Shown one piece after another: positions 39,963 to 64,000 of a DNA stretch of 64,000 bases; within the stretch, counting starts at the first letter, position 1, and each line of letters opens with the position of its first letter. Source of the DNA: Chrysomallon squamiferum (taxonomy: Eukaryota; Mollusca; Gastropoda; Neomphalida; Peltospiridae); assembly GCA_012295275.1 (NCBI GenBank), contig CM022673.1:13651788-13715787 (forward strand), given 5' to 3'. The notes beneath the pieces are model-generated. The model did no database searches and was not told the origin of the DNA. It saw only the letters and a program-made list of their open reading frames with translations. The position numbers were made by a program, and so were the translations under genes.

Positions 39963-40318
39963 ATTTACATATAACAGTACTTCACAAGTTAAATACTGTT
40001 GTCTTGAACTAAGACTTACATACAAAATTTACATATAACAATACTTCACAAGTTAAATACTGTTGTCTTGAACTAAGACTTACATACAAAATTTACATAT
40101 AACAGTACTTCACAAGTTAAATACTGTTGTCTTGAACAAAGACTTACATACAAAATTTACATATAACAGTACTTCACAAGTTAAATACTGTTGTCTTGAA
40201 CTAAGACTTACATACAAAATTTACGTATAACAGTACTTCACAAGTTAAATACTCTTGTCTTGAACTAAGACTTACATACAAAATTTACATATAACAGTAC
40301 TTCACAAGTTAAATACTC
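39963..40318 (+). repeat. 64-bp tandem repeat, about 5.5 copies
   Basis: Units start at ATTTACATATAAC (39963, 40027, 40091 and so on, spaced 64 bases) and differ at only a few positions (ACTAAGAC versus ACAAAGAC; ACTGTTGTC versus ACTCTTGTC). It lies about 700 bases upstream of the copy 6 ATG. Confidence 0.95.
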
Positions 40319-41005
40319 CTGTTTCTTCTGATATTCTGTATCTTTGCCTCATCTACTTACATTCAGTAGTTAATATACCAGCCAGCAAGGAGGACTTTTT
40401 TTTAACAGCAGATGTAAATCTGAGTATTTAATACTTTCATTTGAATGTTTTATTTATGGATATTGGATAATGACGTGGAAAATGTTAGATTTATAGAACC
40501 GCGTGCACACTTGATGTCGTTAAGTATGTTGACGCCTGCTTATTTTCGTTTGACAAACTATTTAATTATTTACATTAAGACATGTGTGTATATTTGCACA
40601 TTATTAGGTATACAAAAAGCAACAACAACAACAAAAAAAAAAAAAAAAAAAAAAAAAAAAGACAACCCAATAAACAACATATGCGTCGTTTCACGAATGA
40701 CTAACAGCCCTCTGAGTGCTTCATGCAAATATTTATGCAATCCATCTAATTCGAAATTTTAAGCACAGGACAGAAACAGTCTGATCTAAGGATGCCGAGA
40801 CACACGCACACGCAAACCTACATATATAGACGCAAAATGACACAAAAACATGCACACTTACGTGCAAATGTACGCAACATGCGTATCTGTGTATGTGTGC
40901 GTGTGTGTTTGTATTTGTGCCTGCATGTATGTGTGTCTACTTGAGCCATTCTTCCTCTTATGCACTTATTCATTCTTTCAAAATCAAATTATTACGTTTA
41001 TTACG

Positions 41006-41050
<45 letters not shown>

Positions 41051-41316
41051 TTATTTTATTTTTATTTATTTGTTCACGTCTCGTTTCGGAAATATATTGA
41101 TATAAAAATGCAGAAGCTTTGAAAAAAAATATCTCAAGTATAAATTACGATTTTATTTGCTTTTCAAGGCTAATGGGAAATCAATGCACTAAAAGTGAGA
41201 AAGTGGAAACGTGAAACTTGGATGGAGTAAAGTTACATAATAAAGATATGCAATGTCCGTGTTATGCACTTATTTTAATATGCAATATGTTAATTGGATA
41301 ATTATGCCAGACTTTG

Positions 41317-41430
<114 letters not shown>

Positions 41431-43394
41431 AATGACAAATATAGAAACAACAAGCAGAAACAAATTTGCATATTTATTTAAAACGCATTTATATATATAT
41501 TTACACAAACACAATAATACTAATATGAACTACTCAGTTTAAATTAATAATAAAAGATAAATGCATAAAAAGAAACAAAATCATAATGATTATTATTATT
41601 TTATATATATTATTGTACATAGCAAGATATTAAATATAAAATAATGATAAGAATATACATTATTATATCTATGAACACATTCACACATCAAAAACAGCTA
41701 AAAGGGATAAAAACAAGATATATTTACTTGGATGTAAAAATAACATATTCTTTAATATATATATATATATGAATGAAAAAAGGTTCTTTCAAAAGAAAGT
41801 AAATAAATAATAAATTAAATTTTAAGACAAACAAAAAATTGTGTTTTTTTTGTTGTGTGTTTGGGAATCGAGTGTCGACATTACATAACGTTATTTGAGG
41901 GAGATAACTCCTGTCAGATTAATATTAAAATTGTCTCCTTACACTACTGGATAGATTAACAAAAAATCGGAAAGTGCAAAAACACGTTTGATTGCTAAGA
42001 ATAAAGAAGAAAAGACTGTAGAATATGGGTAGAACACTAATATTGGGAACAGACTGGAAAACATTCCAGTGATCTGTTATTACAAGTTTCTACCTCTCTA
42101 TGTAAATCTCCTTTCTTGAGATCACCAGTGACTTTCCTGTTAACAGCTGCAGATGGTGTGGAACATAAAATAAAACCATTTTCACATTTACCAAAACTGT
42201 CAACTCTTTCCACAGACCTGTCATCTGTATGTCTTCTTTATATTCATTTATGTGTTTCCTGACTTTCTCTTGTAAACTGTACCATCATTGGTAATGTTTC
42301 TATACTGGCTTGTTTAATCTGATATGTCAATAATAATGTTTGTGTTTAAACTGACATGATGAGATTAATGTTTCTTCAACCCTCATTTCAGTTAATTTGT
42401 CATATACAAGAATGTTGATTCTTAAAGTGTCTATAAGTTGTCAAATTCAGATGACTCTAAAATAACCTCTCAGAATTTATAAGTTAAGCACATAAAAATA
42501 TCTGTAAAGTTACTGTCTTTATTAGCTGACTTATTGTAAACTGATCTCAAGTATGTGTCTGAACAGTTCCGGTAATCTGAATCATTGAAAAATTGTAAAG
42601 TGGTTATTTTAGTTACTTTGTTTTATATATGTGTGCGTGTGTGTGTGTGTGTCTGTGTGTGTGTACAGTAAGAAAAATCATGTTTAGTAATAATAAACAT
42701 GTCTAAATAAAGAATTTACATTTGTCTTTTTTCAACAGAAGTAATTTATATCAAATGAAAAATTATGGCTTTTACAAACGTTACAGTAACTGTGATTTTT
42801 TATATATATTTAAGAATTACATATATATCTTTTGGCAGATTTTAAATGTATGAAAAAATAAAATAAATAATATATATATATATATTATTATTATGCATAG
42901 CAGGACTGTAATTTCTTCTTTGTACATCAATTGCAGATCTAAAATAAAATATATTTATATATATAAATATATCTATCTACAAAAGATATGTAAAGTAATC
43001 CGCTATCAATAAATAAATTAATTAATGAATAAATAAGTAAATGATAAATGAATAAATAAGCAAAATAATCAACAAATAATCAGTCAATGAAACAAAAACA
43101 GTTAATTTTTTAATTTAATTTAATTTTTTAATAATTTATTCAGAAATCACATATTCTTCAGAACATTTAAAAATACGAAATATTGCTTTACATAATTAAA
43201 ATAATAATAATAATGAAAAAATACAAAGCTATGCACAATTAAAAAAAAAAAAATAATAATTAAGAATTTACTGATAACGCAAAAATTAAGAGAATTAAAA
43301 AAATAAAACCTTTTTTGTAAAATAAAAATAACAATTTACTACAAGTGAATAATAATGATTATATTAATTACCTTGGTTTTGTTTTCTTTCTCAC

Positions 43395-43782
43395 TTAAAG
43401 GCACATAACACAGCGAAGAAACTGGATTAAGAAATAATCATTTTAATAAGTACTTGTAATTTACAACAGCAATATCTGGATTAAGAAATAATCATTTTAA
43501 TAAGTACTTGTAATTTACAACAGCAATATGTGCAACACAAACATATATGCATGCTTACATATACACAAAAAAACACACACACAAAACACAAATTCACACA
43601 CATGCACACACATACACACAGAGATATGTATGAACAATATAACAGTAAAATATTTATTTGTTGATGTTCTTAAAATATTTATTAGAAGTTATAACACTTA
43701 CATCATCATATTCAAACATTGTCCTTCCTGTTTCATTATCATTTGTCATACTGTCTCGAGTGCGGAAAGCATCTAAGAATAA

Positions 43783-43813
<31 letters not shown>

Positions 43814-43897
43814 TAATAATAACAATAACAATAATAATAATAATAAAAATAATATTAAAAATAATAATAATAATAATAAAAATAATAAAAAATAATA

Positions 43898-43938
<41 letters not shown>

Positions 43939-44394
43939 TAATAATAATAATTTTTACAAAATAAACAAAAATAAAAATTAATTAACAAAATGTTTATGGT
44001 CACAGTTATAATAATTTATAAAACACAGTAAGTTATTTCCCTTTAAAAATATCAAATAGAAATTGTTTTGTATTAAATCACTTACTTGTAAACTTAAATT
44101 AAAATAAAATAAAAATAAAATAAAATAAAATAAAGCAAACTATAAAATAAAATAAAATAGATAAATTAAAAAAATAAAATAAAATAGTGCAAAAAAATAT
44201 ATAAATAAAAAAAACAATAAAAAGAATAAAAAGATTTGACCTGTGAAAGCTCTCAGTCTAACACACAGAGACACAAAGTCGTCAAACGCGATGAGACAGC
44301 GACCCCCAGCAACAACTCTAGAATATCTCTTTAGAATTGTCTCCAGAGTCTGTGGACTGATCTTGTACCCTGAAACATAATAATAATAATAATG

Positions 44395-44491
<97 letters not shown>

Positions 44492-45640
44492 TGATGATGA
44501 TGATGATAATGATGATGATATTGGTGATGATGATTATGATAATAATAATAATAATAAAATAATAATAATAATAATACTATTAACAAAATATAATAATAAA
44601 AGTTGTGGTAATAGTAATATAAATAATAACAATAATAGTATTAATAATGATATTAATAATAATAATAATAATCATCATAATAATAATAATATAAATAATA
44701 ATAATAATAACAAACACATAACAATAATAATTAATGATGATAAAAATGGTAACAAGACTGAAGACTATACTTCTATATTATGTCAGTCAGAAAGAAAGAC
44801 ATTTTCATACAAATTTAATAAAAAATCTATTACGGAGTACCGTTTAGAACAGGAAACAATGACAAAACTCACCAAACGATGTGATGACTCGGATGAGTTC
44901 AGAAGACTCGATGTAGCCGGATCTGTCAGTGTCGTGCTGACAGAAGACGTTGTGCCAGGAAACGAGACACTGCTGTAGTTCGAGAAACTCCTCCCACTGC
45001 ATGAAACCGTCATGTGACCTCTGACACAGGTCAAGAAAATATCTCGTTTTTCATTAATTTAACGTCCATGATTTAACTGAGGGTCTTAAAGATTAACAGG
45101 TATGTCTGTGATTATGTGTATGTGTGTCTGGACCTGTATGTATAATTATGTGTATATAATTGTGTGTGTGCGCGTGTGTTTGTATGTATGTATGTGAACA
45201 TGAATGCATGCATTAGTGTATGTGTGGGTTAATGTATATATTTGTGTTTGTGTGCACTTAGTGTATAAAGTTATTTATTAATTAAAACAATAAAATAGAC
45301 CGGGGAGTTGTAAAAGGATACATCCAACATGGCTATCATAATGCTGTGATGAAAATAATAATAAAAAAAAAGAATTAGAAAAAAATAACATTAAATATTT
45401 AAATTCTGCTTGAAATATTTTACAGAACTACAGTTTATTATTTGAATATTTTATATAACAGATATAACAATTAAATGTTTTAAGATATCTATTGTCTATT
45501 ATTATCTATAATTTATAATTATCATGTTATTGATTATCTTTAGATCTTTAGAAGTATGGTATGTAGTTAAATATCAGAAAACAGTAATAAATAAGTATAA
45601 CTTACCTACATAATTCCCGACTCCAGTTAACTGTAATAAA

Positions 45641-45704
<64 letters not shown>

Positions 45705-46509
45705 GATGAAGATTACAAACACTATTATTACTTGTAATAATTATAATAATAAAATTTGAAAATTAATCATAAAAATATTGAAAATAAATAAATAAATAAA
45801 TACAATCAAAGACTGAGTTATAATGTATCATAATATTATTGCTAATATATTGTTTTTCAATGGTAATAAAATATGTAAATAAATAGAACAACACAACATA
45901 ATACAATAATTATAATGCAACACTGTATACCCCCACAAAAAAAGTTACTTTAAAAAAAATAAATAAATGAAGTTAATTTTTATTTGTGCTTTTTCTGTTA
46001 AGAAATTAAATACTAATTAATTAAAAATAAAAAATAAAATAAAATAGAAAGATTACCAACTTCTGAAATAGTTTCTGATGGATGGTGTGTTGTTGAGAAT
46101 ATTTACAAGATCTTCTGACTGGATTGCATTTCTGCGCTGTAAATAAAATTAGTTTTATATTTATTTAACTTCACTATTAGACAGATTAATTTTCTATCAT
46201 TAATTTTTTTCTGTCATCAGTTATCATTTGTCAACCATTTGTTTCATGAAATTATTTGAAAATACTGATTAATTTTCTGTCATTAGTTACGGATTGAAAC
46301 ATTTGTTTAGCTAGATCACTAAAAAAATTGTTTAAATTTCTAATCAGTTATTGGATACATTTTATTGATGAAAGTACATTTTACACTAAAGTTAATTAAT
46401 TTAATATTTTAGCAAATATCAAATATTACAAAATATATAAATTAATAAAAGTAGAAGCTGCAGCTTGTCTAAACTTTTTATGCAATAATATATATTTTAA
46501 ATGATAACA

Positions 46510-46579
<70 letters not shown>

Positions 46580-47447
46580 AAGATAAACAACAAAAATAAT
46601 CAGATAGTATTAATATGTACAAATAATGTTTATTTATTATGATCTTTTTAAATCTTCTCTTATAGTAAAACAACACAAATAAACTGATATATACATATAT
46701 TAACTGTGGTAACTTACAGCATTTTCAGGATTTTTCTGCATTTCTGCAAAAAACACTTGCTGGAGGTCATTCACTGAATCAAACTGAAAGGCCTGGAAAC
46801 ACAAAGAAATAAATAAGTTTGAAAAACGTATTCTTACATTTAGTAACAGTCAGCATATTTAATATTAAGTGTTAAATGTACAATTGTTATCAATTGTGAT
46901 GACACATTAGCAATAAAGAATCTTTATAAATATACTTTCTCATATACAGGATAGGACATACCAATCTATATAACTTTTAAGTCTCTCTTCTTCTCGTTAT
47001 ACAACTAATTTTAATCATAAAACAGATAAATACATATATCAATGCACGCAATGAGGATTAATAAAATAAAATTAAATTAAATTAAAATTAAAATTAAAAT
47101 TAAAATAATATTAAACCCGGAAATAACTTCACTATTCCATTTACAACATATCTGTTTATAAATCAACCGTAAAATCTATGTGACATCACATACCCTAATC
47201 TTTGATTAACATAACTTTGATTTTATTATACCTGATGAGCTTGCACCGAGAAGACGTTTGACTGAATGTAGTTGCCGTACTGGCCGTAGTGTTGACTCGG
47301 CTGTTGCCACTGTTGATACGCGTTCATGTGCTGTTGTGAATAATTGTAAGCCTGGGGCTGTGGAGGTATCGGCATCTGCATCGGCGCCCCCATCTGCTGT
47401 GGATACATGGGTGGCAGCGGCGGCCCTGAATTGTACCCCTGATACAT
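43395..47447 (-). CDS. Penta-EF-hand protein, sorcin/grancalcin-like
   Basis: Minus-strand exons in order: 47447-47232, 46792-46718, 46136-46061, 45630-45606, 45042-44873, 44369-44241, 43772-43702, 43421-43395. Phases agree throughout and give 262 residues ending FLRCVMCL. Residues 1-72 are rich in Pro, Gln and Tyr, as in many PEF proteins. The C-terminal two thirds align with sorcin: ELCRYFLDLC, WEEFLEL, the canonical EF loop DTDRSGYIESSE (168-179), GYKISPQTLETILKRYS, FDDFVSLCVRLRAFTDAFRTRD, and DDFLRCVM. EF1, EF2 (no acidic residues at loop positions 1 and 3) and EF4 look degenerate, so calcium binding may rest mainly on EF3. PEF proteins are cytosolic, dimerise through EF5 and move to membranes with calcium. 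The exon 5 acceptor (AACGAG|ATATT) is weak, the least certain junction. Confidence 0.9.
43422..43529 (+). repeat. Perfect 54-bp tandem duplication over a splice acceptor
   Basis: Two head-to-tail 54-base copies starting CTGGATTAAGAAATAATC (43422 and 43476). On the minus strand each supplies the last part of the final intron of the EF-hand gene, including the AG. Confidence 0.95.
44378..44580 (+). repeat. (AAT)n/(GAT)n microsatellite in the EF-hand gene
   Basis: About 200 bases in the intron between exons 5 and 6, beginning within 10 bases of the exon 6 acceptor. Similar AAT runs occupy other introns of this gene (43779-43950, 45640-45696, 46510-46580). Confidence 0.9.
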
Positions 47448-47661
47448 TTTAATAGTTAAATAAAACGTCAGAATTCCTAGTAGGTAACAAAAACAAGTTA
47501 CAAAAGTACTTTTACGTTTCTGAAGAGTTTAGCCAAGGGAAATAACTTAGTATAAGACTAGTGGATTATTTGCACATGTTCGTTTTATCAACGACCTTCT
47601 TGATTTTCATAATATGCAATTTTTGTATTATTATTCCTAAGTTGTTAGGGTTTTTTAGTAT

Positions 47662-47718
<57 letters not shown>

Positions 47719-48844
47719 GAAGAAGAAAACGAACAGAACTACATAACGGTGTCGGTGCTTAGAATTCGATTTCCAAAGTTCTTTGGTTCTGATTAAGAGT
47801 ACATACCTCACCGGGCAGCTACTTTAGGCGCTGCAATGCCGACGATATTCAAAAACGAATTATATTATGGATATATACGAATACATATACAACATATATG
47901 AGTCAGTAAATAAAAATTGGAACAGCATTAGGTAGCAGTGTCATTTTCAGATTATCATTATAAAACAATAACATATTAGATACCAACTAATGTTAATTTA
48001 TTTCAAAAGTCGAGATAACTTCATTTTGTTTAATGTACTTTTCAAAATGTAATTAATTCATTACAAACAACAAAACAACAACAACAACAACAACAACAAT
48101 AATAATAATTAATAAACAAATAAATAAATTAATTAATAAATATCATTTATATGCTGATGAAATTTAGAACTATTTTGCAATTTAATATGACCTCACTGTT
48201 AGGTTGAATTTTGAAATACGTTAAAATAATATTACTTTCACTAAAAACTAGATAATTACAATCCAAAATAAATGAATAAATGCATAAAAAACATGACGTA
48301 AATAAATGAATAAATGTATACAAAGGATGATGTAATAAAAAAAGAAGGGAACGGAAACAACAACAGTTGTATGACGTCAGCTGTTTGGAATAAGTAGTTT
48401 GACAACAAAGGTCATTTGAATTCCAGACGTCGAGATGTAAACTTGTGTACTTGTAGCTGAAATTCTTAACAGTATTTCTTCAGTGTTAAAGACTGAAAAA
48501 AAAAACGTCACCAGGGAGACATCACCGAGTATTGAAATATTCAAGAAATAAACACACTGTTTCAAGGAAGGTACTTTTGCAAAACTGAACCAGTTAAACG
48601 ACTTGCGTAAATCATTTTGAAAATCGAAACAAAATCGTTACCAATCAAAGGAACAGTAACTTTGAAAAAGTCTCCACTCAGGAGTTATCCCGGAGACAGC
48701 CTACTCTCTGGTATACGGGAGTACTTGGAATGTGGAAACAAGGAAGAAATCGAGAAGGATAACTGATAAGCTGAGATCTCTGTTTTGGATTCACCATAGC
48801 AACCACGTCAACAAGCGTGTTAAGGCACCCACTGGACTGTCTTC

Positions 48845-48894
<50 letters not shown>

Positions 48895-49528
48895 TTAAGC
48901 GTTCTTCTGAGGTACTTGCATGATTTATATATACGAGTGTGTGTTTGTATGCATGTATATTTATGCACACACACACACACACACGCTATTTCCAGACACG
49001 ATACTCAGTATATTGGTTAGCGCGTTTCATTTCCCTCGTTTCTGTGTGTGTATGTTTGTGCGTAACCAACTTGCTGAGCATTGCATCTTGAAATCATTAA
49101 ATATATGTGTGTGGCGGTTATGGTTGTGTGTGTGTGTGTATATATATCTAGGTTTCTGTATACATATATTTATACATACGCAAATATGCAGTGAGATAGA
49201 GACACATACGAACAAAGAGGTACACGTAAAGAGATATAACAACAACAACAATAACAATAACAGGAATACAAAGAAAAAGAGAGAAATAAACACAGATTAT
49301 ATGGAAGCACACATACATATACACACAAACACACATATGCACACACCCACCCAAAACATACACAGACACACTTAAACACACAAATAATCCAATACACACA
49401 AACACTAATATACAAAAAAAAACCAACACACATATACACACAAAAAACCTGACACACACAAACACACATATGCACACAAACATCCCAAACACACAAACAC
49501 AAATATGCATACAAACACCCCCAACACA

Positions 49529-49576
<48 letters not shown>

Positions 49577-50236
49577 AACACCCCCAACACACACAAACAC
49601 ACAGGTACACATAGAAATAAACACCATACATACATCTGCGTGAAGAGACTCTCATACATACAACGCACATGCACAGATAAACAAACATACACATGCACAT
49701 ATTCAGTCATTCGTTCTTACACGTGAACACATCTATATACGTATACAAAAACGCGTACATATTTACAGACACATGTACTTGCTTCATTTATAAATATATA
49801 TATTATATACATATACGTACGTTAATACATACACACATGGTCATACACCAAAACACACATACACATATATATACGCACATACATTCATAAAGTAGAAGAA
49901 AACCTGATTTAAACTGTAAAATGTTACTATTCTTTTGAAAATCTAGCTAAATACATCTAAGGTGAATTTTCCACAGATATTACTACTAAGTACAACAACT
50001 ACTGTTACCATTACTACAACAACTCAACTTCTATGCTCCTGAATTGTATTAAATTATTTATTTTTATATTATTCATGTACACATACCCATTACTATTATT
50101 ATTATCGTTATTATTATGATTATTATCAAGACATGTTTTCTCTTACTAATTATTAATTTATAAATTATAATGATCATAATCATTAATTATTTATTTAATT
50201 TATTAATTTATTACTAATTAGTAATAGAAAAACGTC

Positions 50237-50290
<54 letters not shown>

Positions 50291-51050
50291 TAATAAAATA
50301 ATAAAATAACAATAAAAGCAATATATATATATATGTACATGAATAATAACAAAAATAATTTAATACAATTTAGTTCTGCAAGAACATCCATTAATAATAT
50401 AACATACTAATGTTCATAATCGCCACACCTATAATATAATACTTTTATAATATAATATAATACTTTTATGTATTAGAAATAATGTAATCACAAAGCCATA
50501 CAGAACGTATTGTGCAAATCATTAACCTTTCAAAACTAAAAAAAAAAAAACTAAAAACATTAGCTACTACAAAATGAATAAATTTAGCAAGACGGTTTCA
50601 ATACAGTTATAAAAAATATTTTTCTGAAAAATTGCTACTAAAAGAATTTTGATTAAATTGAACTGGTATCGCTACCATATTATGAACAATTGAATTCACT
50701 GCACGTGTTAATGTATTGTTCAGGAAAGCAATAAAACAGAATGATAACTGTTTTGTGCGTGAAGCAATAAATATGTTGATGACACTCTCCGATATTAAGA
50801 CATGTCGAAAATACACCAATAACGAACATTCCATCATACGAAGCGAACAGATAAATAACTTATACGTAGATAACTTTTTGTTATACAGCTGTAATGTACT
50901 GAAAAATTTACATGTGTTATTGTTAAATAGTTTATAACATAGAAAATTGTTTTTAATTAAGAATTTAACGGTTATTGACGATCATCCCTTCATTGTTAAT
51001 ACCCGTACTAAAGCCAGATCGGGTGAAGCAGTTTAATGGAGTTGTGCTGC
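47448..51050. other. Noncoding region between the divergent EF-hand and astacin genes
   Basis: It should hold both 5' regions. Content: a GGGAAATAACTTAG motif near 47537, (AAT)n 47665-47715, dispersed repeat copy B 48326-48575, (GT)n 48847-48892, (CA)-rich sequence 49300-49610, (AAT)n 50238-50290. No coding exon is seen; the Cys-Val and Thr-His open frames around 48.7-49.9 kb come from CA/GT repeats. Confidence 0.7.
48326..48575 (+). repeat. Dispersed repeat, copy B
   Basis: Matches 7117-7385: AAAGGTCATTTGAATTCC and the following ten or so bases are the same except for one change, then similarity decays but stays collinear to TTCAAGG. It lies about 0.9-1.1 kb upstream of the EF-hand gene's ATG. 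Confidence 0.6.
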
Positions 51051-51127
51051 TATATAAGAGATAACCGGATGGTTCCACTGGTTGGCGCATTCTCCAAAGT
51101 TCGCAAGAAAAATACTTTGTGAACAAG
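51051..51127 (+). promoter_or_regulatory. TATA box and 5' UTR exon of the astacin-ApeC gene
   Basis: TATATAAG at 51051-51058 is followed after about 30 bases by a likely start, then by a short leader that ends in the donor AACAAG|GTTGGT at 51128. The next acceptor (TTTCAG, ending 51506) places the ATG as the first bases of exon 1. Confidence 0.6.
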
Positions 51128-51506
51128 GTTGGTATTTTGGTAAATTTTTTATATTACGTTTTAGTGGGTATATGTACGTATGTATGTGCAAAATGATTTT
51201 TAACTATCTGGCAACAGTAAAATGAAATTTAAAACAAATGTTCTGCAAAAGATATATATATACGTTAATTAACACCAGAATCAATTGTGTTTTTAACTAA
51301 TTAATAAATTAATATAATATAATTCTATTTTATTTCTTTTCATTTCAATTCGTTTCATTTTAAATTACTTTATTTATTTATTTATTTTATTTTATTTTAT
51401 TTATTATTACTGTTATTTCTGTTAAGATTATTTTAAAAATATATGCTTTCTTTACAATGGCTGACATAGTATTTACAGATGATTCTAAACAGTTATTTTG
51501 TTTCAG

Positions 51507-63885
<12,379 letters not shown>

Positions 63886-64000
63886 GTAAGTGTACACTAT
63901 AACCTGACCGAGTTCGACTGAAAACTTTATTATTTAGACGTAAATATGATTATATAATGTTCTTTTGCGTTTCTTGGAAGATACGTATATAGTTTAGATA
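63886..64000 (+). other. Start of the next intron of the astacin-ApeC gene
   Basis: A perfect donor (GTAAGT) opens this stretch; no exon is seen before the window ends. Confidence 0.7.

Noticed and set aside
44783-45034. Minus-strand Ser-rich 83-residue frame
   Set aside because: It is an off-frame reading of exon 5 of the EF-hand gene.
48678-49890. Several Cys-Val and Thr-His-rich frames that look like cysteine-rich peptides
   Set aside because: They are translations of GT/CA microsatellites.

Overview
The window is AT-rich eukaryotic DNA packed with microsatellites and with GT-AG introns. I read it as an invertebrate genome, most likely a mollusc (possibly gastropod). The grounds are the secreted astacin/ApeC/CUB/kringle gene, the lineage-expanded glycosyltransferases, the decayed Tc1-like elements and a recurring short GGGARATAAC-type motif. 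Species is not determinable by eye. Every gene is split, so most long open frames are microsatellite artefacts or shadows.

Region 1 (about 4-39.3 kb) is an array of six two-exon type II membrane glycosyltransferase genes of the DXD sugar-binding class (Gly_transf_sug/GT32-like). Five are on the plus strand (starting at 4390, 15145, 21020, 26841 and 31991). The sixth is inverted (start 39286, minus strand), so the last two genes converge tail to tail. All six use the same phase-1 intron, placed just before the NGGIY-DTD catalytic motif. Copies 2-4 sit in about 5.8-kb direct repeats that also carry a dead Tc1-like transposon and a conserved noncoding block with a CACGTG palindrome that ends in a strong splice donor. 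That block is a candidate promoter and 5' UTR exon for the next gene. A stretch of roughly 0.5 kb in exon 1 is almost the same in all copies while flanks and exon 2 differ, which suggests gene conversion.

Region 2 (43.4-47.4 kb, minus strand) holds a complete eight-exon penta-EF-hand gene (sorcin/grancalcin-like, 262 residues) with a Pro/Gln/Tyr-rich N-terminus. Most of its EF loops are degenerate.

Region 3 (51.0 kb to the right edge, plus strand) holds a secreted multidomain protein: signal peptide, acidic SGDEDE-repeat propeptide, RRKR cleavage site, astacin zinc protease, EGF-like domain, ApeC domain, CUB domain and kringle. Exon phases agree across all junctions except around exon 2, and the gene runs past the window. 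This protease plus ApeC plus kringle architecture is the most striking item here.

The remaining sequence (0-4 kb, 6-13 kb, 33.5-37.7 kb, 39.3-43.4 kb, 47.4-51 kb) shows no convincing coding content. It is made of (GA)n, (AAT)n, (CA)n and (TCTA)n tracts, three minisatellites (24, 30 and 64 bp periods) and fragments of dispersed repeats.
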